The notes beneath the pieces are model-generated. The model saw only the letters and a list, made by a program, of their open reading frames with translations. It did no database searches and was not told the origin of the DNA. DNA of 64,000 nt from an uncultured bacterium (GTDB taxonomy: Bacteria > Spirochaetota > UBA4802 > UB4802), in contig CALEUQ010000017.1 in the NCBI GenBank assembly GCA_937920495.1, positions 29,769-93,768 of the forward strand, written 5' to 3'. This document shows positions 10,680 to 22,791 of the stretch, piece after piece. The first letter of the stretch is position 1, and each line of letters starts with the position of its first letter. Position numbers and translations under genes: made by a program.

Positions 10680-11297
10680 ATGTTTTCAGTAATTATTTCA
10701 GCACCATCAGGAGCAGGGAAAACAACAATAATTGAAAAGTTGCTGATACAAAATCCTATTTATGAGTTTGCAATTTCAACTACTACACGATCCAGGCGCA
10801 CTGATGAAATTGAAGGGAAAAACTATTACTACGTAAATTACGATGAGTTTATGCAGATGGTTGATAGAGGTGAATTTCTGGAATGGGCCAAGGTGCACGA
10901 TAATTATTATGGTACAACAAAAAAAGAAGTTGACAGAATTAAAGCGCTTTCAAAAATACCTATCTTTGATGTGGACGTGCAGGGTGCCAGGAGCTTACGT
11001 AATAAATTACAGAATGTTATTTCAGTATTTATTATTCCACCATCTATAAAGGAACTTGAAAAAAGGTTGCGGCACCGTTCAACCGAAACAGATCATCAGA
11101 TAACGGTGAGATTAAACAATGCGCTCACAGAGCTTAAGGAATATGTAAATTATGATTATATAGTCGTGAATGATGATTTGCAAAAAGCACTGGATGATCT
11201 TAACGCCATTTTAAAAACCACTATATTGAAACGTGAATATATGGATACTATCGTTAAAAAATTACTGGAGGAAGTTCATGATTATACCATTAGATAA
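10680..11297 (+). CDS. gmk: Guanylate kinase
   Basis: VIISAPSGAGKTTIIEKLL, STTTRSRRTDEIEGKNYYYV, FDVDVQGARSLR. Confidence 0.96.
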   Translation: MFSVIISAPSGAGKTTIIEKLLIQNPIYEFAISTTTRSRRTDEIEGKNYYYVNYDEFMQMVDRGEFLEWAKVHDNYYGTTKKEVDRIKALSKIPIFDVDVQGARSLRNKLQNVISVFIIPPSIKELEKRLRHRSTETDHQITVRLNNALTELKEYVNYDYIVVNDDLQKALDDLNAILKTTILKREYMDTIVKKLLEEVHDYTIR

Positions 11298-11478
11298 ATT
11301 AATAGCATTTGATGAAAATCGATATATTTTTTCGTGTGCAGCAATGAAGGTAGTTGATAAATTAGGAAATATAGAGGGATATCCGGAAAGTGATAAAAAC
11401 TGGAAGGTTGTTCCAAATATACTGAATCTGATGCTTAATAAGAGCATAAAATATGAATATAAAGAAGAAAGTAAGTAA
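11278..11478 (+). CDS. rpoZ: Omega subunit-like protein of RNA polymerase
   Basis: In-frame ATG at 11278 overlapping the gmk end; MIIPLDKLIAFDENRYIFSCAAMKVVDKLG; canonical position after gmk. Confidence 0.7.
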   Translation: MIIPLDKLIAFDENRYIFSCAAMKVVDKLGNIEGYPESDKNWKVVPNILNLMLNKSIKYEYKEESK

Positions 11479-11568
11479 TAGTAATAGTGCGTACCAATTC
11501 TGATAGTACATCGTACTGAATGAATTGTTTATAATCCATGTGGGTTGTGTTGAGTTGGGATAGATGAT

Positions 11569-12480
11569 GTGAACAATAAAGCTGTTGTTCTTGTTGGTCC
11601 AACGGCTTCAGGTAAAACAAATGTATCACTTGAAATAGCACAGGACATATTTGAGATAATTTCAGTTGATTCGGCACAAGTGTATAAGTATATGGATATT
11701 GGTACAGGGAAAATTTCCCCGTACTATAGATCTTTGATAACACATTATTGTATAGATATTGTTAACCCTGATTGTTGGTTCACAGCAGGCGATTTTTGCC
11801 AAGAAGCTAGTAATGCAATAAAAAGCATCCATTTGCATAAAAAAATCCCCCTTTTTGTTGGTGGTACAGGGTTATATATTCATGCTTTTTTTTATGGGTT
11901 AGTGCAACTTCCAAAAATAGATTCAGTTGTAAAAACACAGCTACATATTGAATTAAAGCAAAAAGGGCTAAAAATCCTTTATGAGGAATTATCGCACAAA
12001 GACCCACAATGGGCTAAGCGAATTCATCCCAATGATACGCAGCGTATATTGCGAGGGCTTGAAGTTTTTAGAGCAACCGGTATGCCTTTATCACAGTTTT
12101 TACAATCGGGAAATACTAAGAGTAATTTAGATATTCTGATAATTGCACTGGATGTTGAGAGAGATGCATTATATAAGCGCATAGAACTCAGGGTTGAAGA
12201 AATGATCAGGCAGGGATTTTTAGATGAAGTTAAAAATTTGAGGACAATGGGGTATACCGAGGAACTCAATTCTCAAAAGGCAATAGGATATACCCAGATG
12301 CATAGGGTTTTGAAAAATGAACTATCGCTTGCTGATGCAATTGAGCAGATAAAACAGGAAACAAAACATTATGCCAAACGGCAGATTACATGGTTTAAGC
12401 GATACAAACCGTTATGGATATCACCTGATAATATTGAAAAAATCAGGAAAATAATCACCGAATGGATTGACAGGAGTTGA
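11569..12480 (+). CDS. miaA: tRNA dimethylallyltransferase MiaA (GTG start)
   Basis: VVLVGPTASGKTNVSLEIA, ISVDSAQVYKYMDIGTGK, FVGGTGLY motifs. Confidence 0.95.
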   Translation: MNNKAVVLVGPTASGKTNVSLEIAQDIFEIISVDSAQVYKYMDIGTGKISPYYRSLITHYCIDIVNPDCWFTAGDFCQEASNAIKSIHLHKKIPLFVGGTGLYIHAFFYGLVQLPKIDSVVKTQLHIELKQKGLKILYEELSHKDPQWAKRIHPNDTQRILRGLEVFRATGMPLSQFLQSGNTKSNLDILIIALDVERDALYKRIELRVEEMIRQGFLDEVKNLRTMGYTEELNSQKAIGYTQMHRVLKNELSLADAIEQIKQETKHYAKRQITWFKRYKPLWISPDNIEKIRKIITEWIDRS

Positions 12481-12704
12481 ATGTAAAAAATAAATCACTA
12501 ATTATTCCTGAACGCTACTATATGAACAAAATATTGAATAGTCTATATCTGCATCACTGTAGGTGAAGGGGGCAAATACTTTTTTTTCTAAAAATAATTT
12601 GAAAAAAATATTGATATTATAGATGTTCAATGATATCTAAGTGTAAAGTAGTAATAAATATTTAAAATAATATATAAATTTAAAATACACAAAGAGGTTG
12701 TACA

Positions 12705-12935
12705 ATGGGCAAACAAACAAAAAATTTACAGGACACTTTTCTTAATGCAGCACGCAAAGATAAAGTGGAAATTACTATCTACCTTATGAATGGCGTACCA
12801 ATCAAAGGTAAGGTAATAAGCTTTGATAACTTCACAATCCTTGTTGAGGTTGACAAAAAGCAGAATCTTATTTATAAACATGCAATATCCACAATTATGC
12901 CGTCAAAGCCTGTCCAGTATAAAGATGAAGATTAA
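12705..12935 (+). CDS. hfq: RNA chaperone Hfq
   Basis: [59 protein letters not shown]; follows miaA. Confidence 0.96.
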   Translation: MGKQTKNLQDTFLNAARKDKVEITIYLMNGVPIKGKVISFDNFTILVEVDKKQNLIYKHAISTIMPSKPVQYKDED

Positions 12936-12938
12936 TTC

Positions 12939-13823
12939 ATGGGCAAGGTACAAAAAATTATTATTGCAGCCTTTATTATTGCTGCACTGATATATGTCTT
13001 TGTACGGGCGGTTGTTTTTGTTGGTGATGGAGTCGTGGCGTTTGTTACTGATAAGGAAGGTCAGGTACTTGGGCAATTACACAAAGGTGTAAACATTGTA
13101 CCGCAGGGTATTGTAACAACTATCCATACGCGTTATGTACCTTTAAATGGCTCGTGCGATGTTGCTGTTACAATACCCGTTCCACCACTTGAAATAATAA
13201 AGAGTGAACATTATTCAATTAAGATTCCTGTTGTTATTAATTATACACTTGAGCCCGAGCAATTAACACTGGATTTACACAGGATCTATTCAGATACACA
13301 GTACCTGCAGCAGCAATTCCAGATACGATTGGTAGACAGCATTAAACAAAATATTGCCAGATATCTTTATCCATACTACCAGTACAATGTGTTGCAGGCA
13401 AATATTTATAAGGAAGTTTCTGCGGCGATAGTTAAGCTGAAAGAATCTTTTGCAAGAGAGGGCGTGCTGATACAGGATATAATTGTAGGGAGTATCTATG
13501 TACCAGACTATGCCGTGTATACAGAAGGCAGAAGATTTTTGCTTGAATTACTTACACAGGAAAAAATTAGTACTATACAGCTCAACGCGCTACAACAGCA
13601 GCTTAAGGAAGATGAACTGCGGAATGTGCAGTATCTGGAATATCTGGAAAAAATATCTAGAATTATTGCTAAAAATAGGGATATTTTGAAGTATATTTAT
13701 ATTGACAAATTAGCTGATAATGTGAAGGTGATAGTAACTTCGGATAAAAATGTTCCATTTGACCTGGCCAATGATAGTCAATCGGAATCTTTAAAGAAAG
13801 ATTTTGATAATTTTAAAAAATAG
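12939..13823 (+). CDS. SPFH/band-7-like membrane protein
   Basis: N-terminal TM followed by a prohibitin-like domain with basal helix pattern. Confidence 0.6.
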   Translation: MGKVQKIIIAAFIIAALIYVFVRAVVFVGDGVVAFVTDKEGQVLGQLHKGVNIVPQGIVTTIHTRYVPLNGSCDVAVTIPVPPLEIIKSEHYSIKIPVVINYTLEPEQLTLDLHRIYSDTQYLQQQFQIRLVDSIKQNIARYLYPYYQYNVLQANIYKEVSAAIVKLKESFAREGVLIQDIIVGSIYVPDYAVYTEGRRFLLELLTQEKISTIQLNALQQQLKEDELRNVQYLEYLEKISRIIAKNRDILKYIYIDKLADNVKVIVTSDKNVPFDLANDSQSESLKKDFDNFKK

Positions 13824-13920
13824 TGGTTTGGTTAATCAATTTCACAGTATATTATTAATTGGATATACTTCATAAAGTCTTATAGTGATATACTTTTTAT
13901 ATTAAGGAGAGTTAAATACT

Positions 13921-14016
13921 ATGCCCTGTGGTAGGAAGCGAAAACGCAGAAAGATTGCTAATCACAAACGAAAAAAACGAAGAAGACTTAATCGTCACAA
14001 GAAGAAATTACGATAA
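13921..14016 (+). CDS. Very small basic ribosomal-type protein (AURKAIP1/COX24, mS38/bS22-like), 31 aa
   Basis: ATG at 13921 after AAGGAG; MPCGRKRKRRKIANHKRKKRRRLNRHKKKLR*; followed by a terminator. Absent from the supplied ORF track because of length. Confidence 0.8.
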   Translation: MPCGRKRKRRKIANHKRKKRRRLNRHKKKLR

Positions 14017-14028
14017 TGTAAGTAGAAG

Positions 14029-14064
14029 AGAGATTGGCATAAAGAGAAGTCAATCTCTTTTCTA
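14029..14064 (+). terminator. Rho-independent terminator
   Basis: AGAGATTG ... CAATCTCT stem followed by TTTCTATTTTT. Confidence 0.75.
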
Positions 14065-14076
14065 TTTTTACTATGG

Positions 14077-14817
14077 TTGGGTTATGAAATGCGTAGAAGA
14101 ATAAAAACAAAACCGGTAACTATCGCTGAAACAAAAAAGACCTACTGGAAGCGGCGACCATCCGAGATAAGGGGTTATCAGCGTGTTTTTTATTGCAATA
14201 CCGAAAATGGTGATTACATCCGCGTAGATTATAATTTTAAAGATAAGAGGGTACGCCTTTATTTAGAAGACAGCGAAGAAGGCGGAAATCCTTATTATGC
14301 GGTAATAGATAAAGGGCGTATCACAGCAGAGCGTAATGCAACATCGGGTAGACCGGTAAGTTTGCATGAAAAGTTTGAAAAGCGAGCTGAAATCATTTCC
14401 GCTATTCCCAATAAAGATGTTATAAGGCTTATAAACAAAAATTATGGAATAGGTGAAAGTGCAGAGGAAATTGCTCTTCGTAAGAAAAAAAGACAGGAAG
14501 AACTGGAAAAAACCCGTAAACGCTACTTTAAACCTGAAGAGGTTCCTTCTTTTGTTAAAAAAGAAACTGCGGTAGTCACAAAACAAAGGGTTAGAATGCG
14601 TGATATGATGGATATTGGTATTGGTGGTGTTGCTGTGGGGGGTGTGTATTTTATAAGTCTGGATTTCATTAAAGCAGGTATAATTTCTGCAGCTTTTGGT
14701 ATACTGCTGGCATTTATTGACATATTTATACGCCAGAAAGAAACACTGTTGCTAAAAACATTACTGTTTCTGGTTCTGGGAATAGGGTTATACATATACG
14801 GGTATTTTATTTTGTAA
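14077..14817 (+). CDS. Hypothetical membrane protein
   Basis: ORF with C-terminal hydrophobic segments. Confidence 0.65.
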   Translation: MGYEMRRRIKTKPVTIAETKKTYWKRRPSEIRGYQRVFYCNTENGDYIRVDYNFKDKRVRLYLEDSEEGGNPYYAVIDKGRITAERNATSGRPVSLHEKFEKRAEIISAIPNKDVIRLINKNYGIGESAEEIALRKKKRQEELEKTRKRYFKPEEVPSFVKKETAVVTKQRVRMRDMMDIGIGGVAVGGVYFISLDFIKAGIISAAFGILLAFIDIFIRQKETLLLKTLLFLVLGIGLYIYGYFIL

Positions 14818-14822
14818 TGCCG

Positions 14823-15875
14823 TTACCTTCTTCTGATTTCAGAGAGCCAATCCCACCAGTTACGCAGATAATCCATTACGGGGGTAGAAATTTCTGCACT
14901 GCCAAAGATATAAAGCCGTGCCAGTACTGGACCATAACGGAACGTAGCCAGGCCAACAAGAAAGCCTGCTACAACATCAATGACATAATGATAGCGCAGG
15001 TATACAGTGGATACAACAAGAAGCAGTGCCCACACTGTAGCAATTACACTGAATTTTTTATGAAATTTTAATGCAAGTAATACAGTCAACACTGATACCA
15101 ATGTATGGCCACTGGGGAAACAATCCCGTGTAACACCTTCAAGATATGCCAGGGTATGGTGTACCAAAGTGAAAAACATTACCCCTTCAAGAGGTTGTGT
15201 TTGCAGATGTGTGAGAGTAAACCGTGGACCTATAGCCGGGAATATATAGTAGCCAATATATGATAAATAAAATCCAAGCATTATGGTGGATGCAACTATA
15301 TGAAATTCAACTTTTCTTTCTTTAAGATATAATATCAGGCACAATGTAAATGGCAGGAAATAAAAACTTGCATACACTATTTGCAATAATTCAGTAATAA
15401 AGGGATGTAACATTTTTTCCAGTAATACTGTAGGATGATTGCCAAAAAATAGTGCATAATCAATTTTAATAAGTACTGTATCGATATCATGTGGGTTGAT
15501 AAGAGGTACCAGTTTATTATGTTCCATAAATATTGCTACTAAAAGCGGCAGGATATACCAATCTCTATAAATGGTAAATAACAGGGAAGATGTATGCCGC
15601 TGGGCATATACAGTGGCGACAATAAGCAGCATTATGATGCTATTGATGGCAAAAATAATGGGTGCAAGTGTAATATGCGAAAAAATTATAATTAATATAT
15701 TAAGGAATAAAGCCATGCCAAACGTCAGCGCTTCTTCTAAATGAATCCTTGCATCATATTCCTGTAATACTTTCTGAAGCATATCTGGCCTCTTATTCCA
15801 AAAAATGTATGTATCTATTCGATAGTTGTCAACAATCTTTAAAAATAATATATACAAACTATTATGAAATGACAA
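14823..15875 (-). CDS. PAP2-superfamily phosphatase/inositol phosphorylceramide synthase-like membrane protein (start may be internal)
   Basis: CFPSGHTLVSVLTVLLALKF and LRYHYVIDVVAGFLVG PAP2 motifs. Confidence 0.85.
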   Translation of the reverse strand: MSFHNSLYILFLKIVDNYRIDTYIFWNKRPDMLQKVLQEYDARIHLEEALTFGMALFLNILIIIFSHITLAPIIFAINSIIMLLIVATVYAQRHTSSLLFTIYRDWYILPLLVAIFMEHNKLVPLINPHDIDTVLIKIDYALFFGNHPTVLLEKMLHPFITELLQIVYASFYFLPFTLCLILYLKERKVEFHIVASTIMLGFYLSYIGYYIFPAIGPRFTLTHLQTQPLEGVMFFTLVHHTLAYLEGVTRDCFPSGHTLVSVLTVLLALKFHKKFSVIATVWALLLVVSTVYLRYHYVIDVVAGFLVGLATFRYGPVLARLYIFGSAEISTPVMDYLRNWWDWLSEIRRR

Positions 15876-16129
15876 TATTTTACATGCAATATTATTCTAA
15901 AAACTTGATAAATAGAATGTATCTTCCCCCGCCGTTGAAAGCGGCAAAAGTGCACACTGTTTCATAATTTCTTCATAAATCATCATTTAGAAGAAATTAG
16001 TAGATTTCAATCATTTGTCAAGAAATATTAATGATATGTAAAAAAACTGTTCCGGTAGACAGTATCTTAAGTAGATACCTTTGTAGCTCCCAAAGGAATG
16101 TGGCAATCCCATTTTATAATTTCACCACC

Positions 16130-16160
16130 AACCCATCTCCGTAACAGGGGGAGATGGGTT
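16130..16160. other. Perfect 11-bp inverted repeat (hairpin) at the end of the GalT-like gene
   Basis: AACCCATCTCC (16130-16140) and GGAGATGGGTT (16150-16160). No clear T tract on the minus strand. Confidence 0.7.
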
Positions 16161-17151
16161 ACAATTGCTCTCTGGCAAAGACGGAAAATTCTTCCGCAAT
16201 TACTTCAGGCTTGAGCAATGTGAATGAATCATTATGCAACATCTGAAGATAATTAATTTCGCTGGTTGCATATGGAGGAAATGTAACGCGTGGGCATATC
16301 CGTATATGTGGTAAAAAGGATGTGTTGTGTGCAATGCTGTAAAAAGACATGTTAAAATTATCAATTTTCTTTGAATATAAAAACTGTAGCGTTGTGCGAA
16401 TGTATGTAAGAACTGAGTCAAGTTTACCGCTACATGTGTGCAGTGGCATGGATTCATGCAATATGCCTATAATGTCAAACTGTCCCATGGGAGCATAGGC
16501 TACTACCCAGGTACTATCGCCCGGATTAGCGATGACACGTTCATTTAGATTTTTTTCAGTGGTAAGGTAATCCATGAAAAGATTGGGATTGTTGTTTAGA
16601 TTTGATAGTATATCAGAATAATAATTGGATGGCGTTGATGATGCTATGATTTGTAAATGTGGATGAACCAGAGAACTGCCGGCAACAGGCATGTAGTTCC
16701 AGTTTATTGATTGGTAGGGATACTTCTTTGAATCAACATCTGACAAAAAGAGCAGTGCACATTCAAAGGCTTCGAGCAACATCTGATGGGTAAAACCGTT
16801 AATGGGGACATAGTGCTCGGTTGTTATGGTTACCACAGCATTGTTTTCATCATAAGGGAACGCATTGGGAAAGCAGCGGGCATTGCCATAGGTGTACTGC
16901 TCTTTAAGTGGAGGAGTAAATTTTGGGGTCAGAGCATCAATGAGTCCCGGGCAAAAGGGACAGGCTCTGGCAGATTCTTCTATCATTGCAGTGCGGTCAG
17001 TGTATGCAAATTCTTTTAAGGTTAAGCCAAGCACACGGCTGCTGCGGCCTGTTAATGGGCAATATCGTATTTCATTTACACGCTGTGCTTCTTTGAATTG
17101 CTGAAATGGATCTTTAAGCATTATAGTTTTGATTTCTTTTTTTAGTTGCAT
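16159..17151 (-). CDS. Galactose-1-phosphate uridylyltransferase-like protein (HIT superfamily)
   Basis: YCPLTGRSSRVLG, CPFCPG, and VAGSSLVHPHLQ HIT-type motif. Confidence 0.75.
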   Translation of the reverse strand: MQLKKEIKTIMLKDPFQQFKEAQRVNEIRYCPLTGRSSRVLGLTLKEFAYTDRTAMIEESARACPFCPGLIDALTPKFTPPLKEQYTYGNARCFPNAFPYDENNAVVTITTEHYVPINGFTHQMLLEAFECALLFLSDVDSKKYPYQSINWNYMPVAGSSLVHPHLQIIASSTPSNYYSDILSNLNNNPNLFMDYLTTEKNLNERVIANPGDSTWVVAYAPMGQFDIIGILHESMPLHTCSGKLDSVLTYIRTTLQFLYSKKIDNFNMSFYSIAHNTSFLPHIRICPRVTFPPYATSEINYLQMLHNDSFTLLKPEVIAEEFSVFAREQL

Positions 17152-17425
17152 TGCTATTTGCCCTCCTATCAGAATACAAACTCATTTAATTTCAATCATC
17201 ATCACTATATGATAAAAAAGTCAAGTGTGGTTTTATCTGACATCAATAATATTTTATAGTACTTAAAACTTGAAGTTTCATTTATAAAAAATTATATGCA
17301 GATAATTCTTGATTTTTTGTCATCATGTATATATATATGAAACCCTGTCGTTGAACAAAAATACTGTGCCCTGTAATGATATGGATGTAGTATTTCTTTG
17401 ATGGATAATAATTATAATGATGTAA

Positions 17426-19434
<2,009 letters not shown>

Positions 19435-19435
<1 letters not shown>

Positions 19436-21030
19436 TGAAGATTGCACAATTGCTGCGTAAGCTTGCAAGGCATTACTATGTACTTACGGTACTTTTTTTT
19501 TATGTTTCATTCTTAACACCATTAAATTTGCATGTACCACTCTTATCAGCTTTTGCATGGGTGTGCCTTGTTCCTTTGTTTCTTTACATCAATGACAGGC
19601 CGCTGAAACAGGTGTATGTAACATCATTTATCACCGGACTTTTTGGATTTGGTGTTGTCTATTACTGGATGGGCGATTTTGGTCAGGCGGTTCCTTTTGG
19701 CAGGGTAGTGATTGTTGCTCTGATAATACCGTGCATTTCAGTCTTCTTTGCCACAAAGATTTTTATTGCCGAATATGTATCCCGCGTGTTCCCGCATCTT
19801 AGATTAGCAGTATATCCATCGGTATGGATTGTATTTGATTGGGTACAGACTATTGGAACAATGGCGTTCCCTTGGAATTTTCTTGGCTACACGCAATATC
19901 CGTTTATCAATTTTATTCAGATAGCTTCAATCACAGGTATTTTTGGCATCACATTTATTATAGTGTGTGCTAATATCAGCATTGCTGCATTAATACAAGC
20001 AAAGCTATCTAACAGTAACTATCGCCCTGCAATGTATGCAACTGTGCTTGTGTGTGTTGTGGTGATAACTTCAACGGTCTACGGCTTCTTCAGGCTGCAG
20101 CAACACAATGAATATAAAAATTCACATCTGCGTGTTGCAATGGTGCAGTCATGCTTTTCACCGTGGGAAAACTGGACAAAAAACAAATACGTGTACCTGA
20201 ATATATTGCGCCAATTGACAGGGCAGGCAATGCAACATGATCCTGATGTAGTGGTGTGGTCAGAATCTGCAACGCTTGAAAATATTTCATACAGCTACTT
20301 CAATGGCAACCTGAATCATTTTGAAGAAGAGGTGCTGGCACTGGCTGCAGGCAACCGTGTACCGATTTTAACCGGTGAGATTGGCATAATTGAAGATGTG
20401 GTACGCCGAAGGTATTATCCGCAAAACAGTATGGTACTGATTAATTCTACCGGACAGGTTGTTGACACGTATGCCAAGATTCATCTGGTGCCGTTTGGCG
20501 AGTGGTTCCCGTATGGTGAACTTTTTCCTTTTGTTAGCGATGTTGTTGAAGCGTTTGGTGGTTCAAACTTTATGCCGGGTGACACCCCGCGTATTTTTAC
20601 CATTGGTTCATTCAGATGTGCGCCGCTTATATGCTATGAAAATATTTTTCACAGATTGTGTCGCAACTATGCAAAGGCAGGTATTGATTTTTTTGTAAAT
20701 ATCACAAACCTGCTATGGACAGAAAATCCAATAGGTCCCATGCAGCACTTTTACTTTTCGGTTTTCAGGGCAATTGAAAACGGTGTGTGGTTTGTAAGCG
20801 CAGGTAATTCAGGTTTAACTGCGCTCATAGATCCGTATGGTCGTGTGACACAATCGATACCGCTTATGGAAAAAACGTACTGTGTGGGAGACATTGATGT
20901 AAGTATGAATACTTCTACACTGTATAGAAGTATTGGTGATGGTATTTTATATGTATCATTTGCATTTGTATTTGTAGTATGTGCGATAGTTATCGGTGAA
21001 AAGCTTGTTGCATATAAAAGGAAACGCTGA
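19435..21030 (+). CDS. lnt: Apolipoprotein N-acyltransferase
   Basis: Polytopic N-terminus plus carbon-nitrogen hydrolase domain (VVWSESA, KIHLVPFGEWFP, PLICYENIF, NITNLLW). Confidence 0.93.
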
Positions 21031-22709
21031 TGCGAATAATCTACTGCACCGATGTCCATGGCGCGTTTGACCGCGTAAGAGAGCTATTGTATGAAACGAT
21101 AGCCGATGTGTATATTATCTCAGGTGATTTAATTGACATCCCGTTTTACAATATGGATAGCGCCATCCGCTACTATGAGCTTCAAATGTATTTTGACAAT
21201 ATGCGAAAGCAGATGGGTAGAGATGATGTTACTGTAGAAGATTTTGTTGATGAGCTCATGGAGATGCCACATATCACCGAAGAGATGGCAGAGACAGGTG
21301 CAAAATACCAGCAGTATACCATACGTGCCAGAAGAGTAATGCAGCAAAAATACAAGGTGCTTGCAAATATTTTCAGCTTTAAACCACAGTCATATATCTT
21401 TGCTTTGCCTGGCAACTACGACATGGATTTAAAATATACATCCCTCCATGACAGGGACCTGCATCTCCACTGGTATCAGGTGGATGATCAGGTTATTGCT
21501 GGCTATGGGGGAGCAGATGTATTCACGGCAGGGATACCACAAAAGTATGTTGTGCCCTACAAAGCCGGTATTGGTATTGATGACCGCAAAAATGAGATGT
21601 ACAATTTTTTTAAAGCGGTACGCCCATCCATTATCGTAACGCATCAACCGGCGCATGGCGTACTTGACTGGCTTGCCCCTGTTGGTCCAACAGGTTCACC
21701 TGCACTACGAACATACTGCGACAACAATCCTGTTATTCTGTGTTTAACAGGTCATATCCACGGCGCCTGGGGATTGAAAGATGTTGAGCATACGTTGTAT
21801 TTAAATCCATCGCCGTTTGGTGACATCACAACCGTGCACCATGATGTGCTTGAAGGTGGATTCTTTTATCAGATTGAACTTGAAAATAGCAAAGTGGCAC
21901 AGGTGCTATACAGAAAATTATATAACGAGCGAGTGTATGATTTAGCTGAATATGTAAAAAAGGATGGAGTGTGGGCTGAAACTGTTATTGATGAGGGCCG
22001 TTTTAATGCAAAAAAGAAATTAATCAACATTGATATGAATATTCAGCAGTATTCACATATTCCAGAAATTGAGCTATTCAAAGAAATAAAAAACTTTTTT
22101 AGAATGTTTCAGACCGAAGAGTCTGAACTGCGTGTAGAAAAGATGGAGGAGATAGTTAAACGAATAGAACCAGTCATTGAAGACATTGCAATGGATGTGT
22201 TGGGTTCGGTCAATGTTGGGTTGTCTCAGCCAAGTTCTGATATTGATATGGTGCTGTATTTACGGTGTGGATTGCAGTGCCCTGATAATCTGCTATCATG
22301 CAATTGCTGCAGGGATGCTGCAGCTATGATACGGAATGCACTGCAGGATGAATATAAGTTTGAAGTGCTGGATTGTATTGATTTAAATGAGGTTGAGAAA
22401 AATATAAAAGAAAAAAATTATGAATCCGAGACGCTGCAACGGTTTGTTGCATACCGCTCAATATGCCGGCCAATAAATTACAGGGTAATTGCGCCTTTAG
22501 AAGATATGCTCAATCAGGATATAGAATTCAGAAAGGAGGTTGAGGGCAGTATCCGTTCTTATTTCAGAATATTTGTAACCACTTCCCAGCATGTACGCTC
22601 ATTTAAAAAATATGAAAACAGGCTAAAGACAATTGGTATCAGGCTTCCCGATTCAATCAGAAGAAAGATCTTGCAGTATTTGCAAAGTGAAGAAGATGAT
22701 ATACTGTAA
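21030..22709 (+). CDS. Calcineurin-like metallophosphoesterase fused to a nucleotidyltransferase-like domain
   Basis: N-terminal IIYCTDVHGAFDRVR, GDLID, LPGNYD, CLTGHIHGAWG; C-terminal VLGSVNVGLSQPSSDIDMVLYL (Pol-beta-type GS..G...SDID motif). Confidence 0.8.
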   Translation: MRIIYCTDVHGAFDRVRELLYETIADVYIISGDLIDIPFYNMDSAIRYYELQMYFDNMRKQMGRDDVTVEDFVDELMEMPHITEEMAETGAKYQQYTIRARRVMQQKYKVLANIFSFKPQSYIFALPGNYDMDLKYTSLHDRDLHLHWYQVDDQVIAGYGGADVFTAGIPQKYVVPYKAGIGIDDRKNEMYNFFKAVRPSIIVTHQPAHGVLDWLAPVGPTGSPALRTYCDNNPVILCLTGHIHGAWGLKDVEHTLYLNPSPFGDITTVHHDVLEGGFFYQIELENSKVAQVLYRKLYNERVYDLAEYVKKDGVWAETVIDEGRFNAKKKLINIDMNIQQYSHIPEIELFKEIKNFFRMFQTEESELRVEKMEEIVKRIEPVIEDIAMDVLGSVNVGLSQPSSDIDMVLYLRCGLQCPDNLLSCNCCRDAAAMIRNALQDEYKFEVLDCIDLNEVEKNIKEKNYESETLQRFVAYRSICRPINYRVIAPLEDMLNQDIEFRKEVEGSIRSYFRIFVTTSQHVRSFKKYENRLKTIGIRLPDSIRRKILQYLQSEEDDIL

Positions 22710-22791
22710 ATATTTTTCTCTTGTTTTTTTCAACGTTTTAGATTATTCTTAAGATTGTAAGGGTGGTTAATTATTGAGATAAGGTTGTTTT

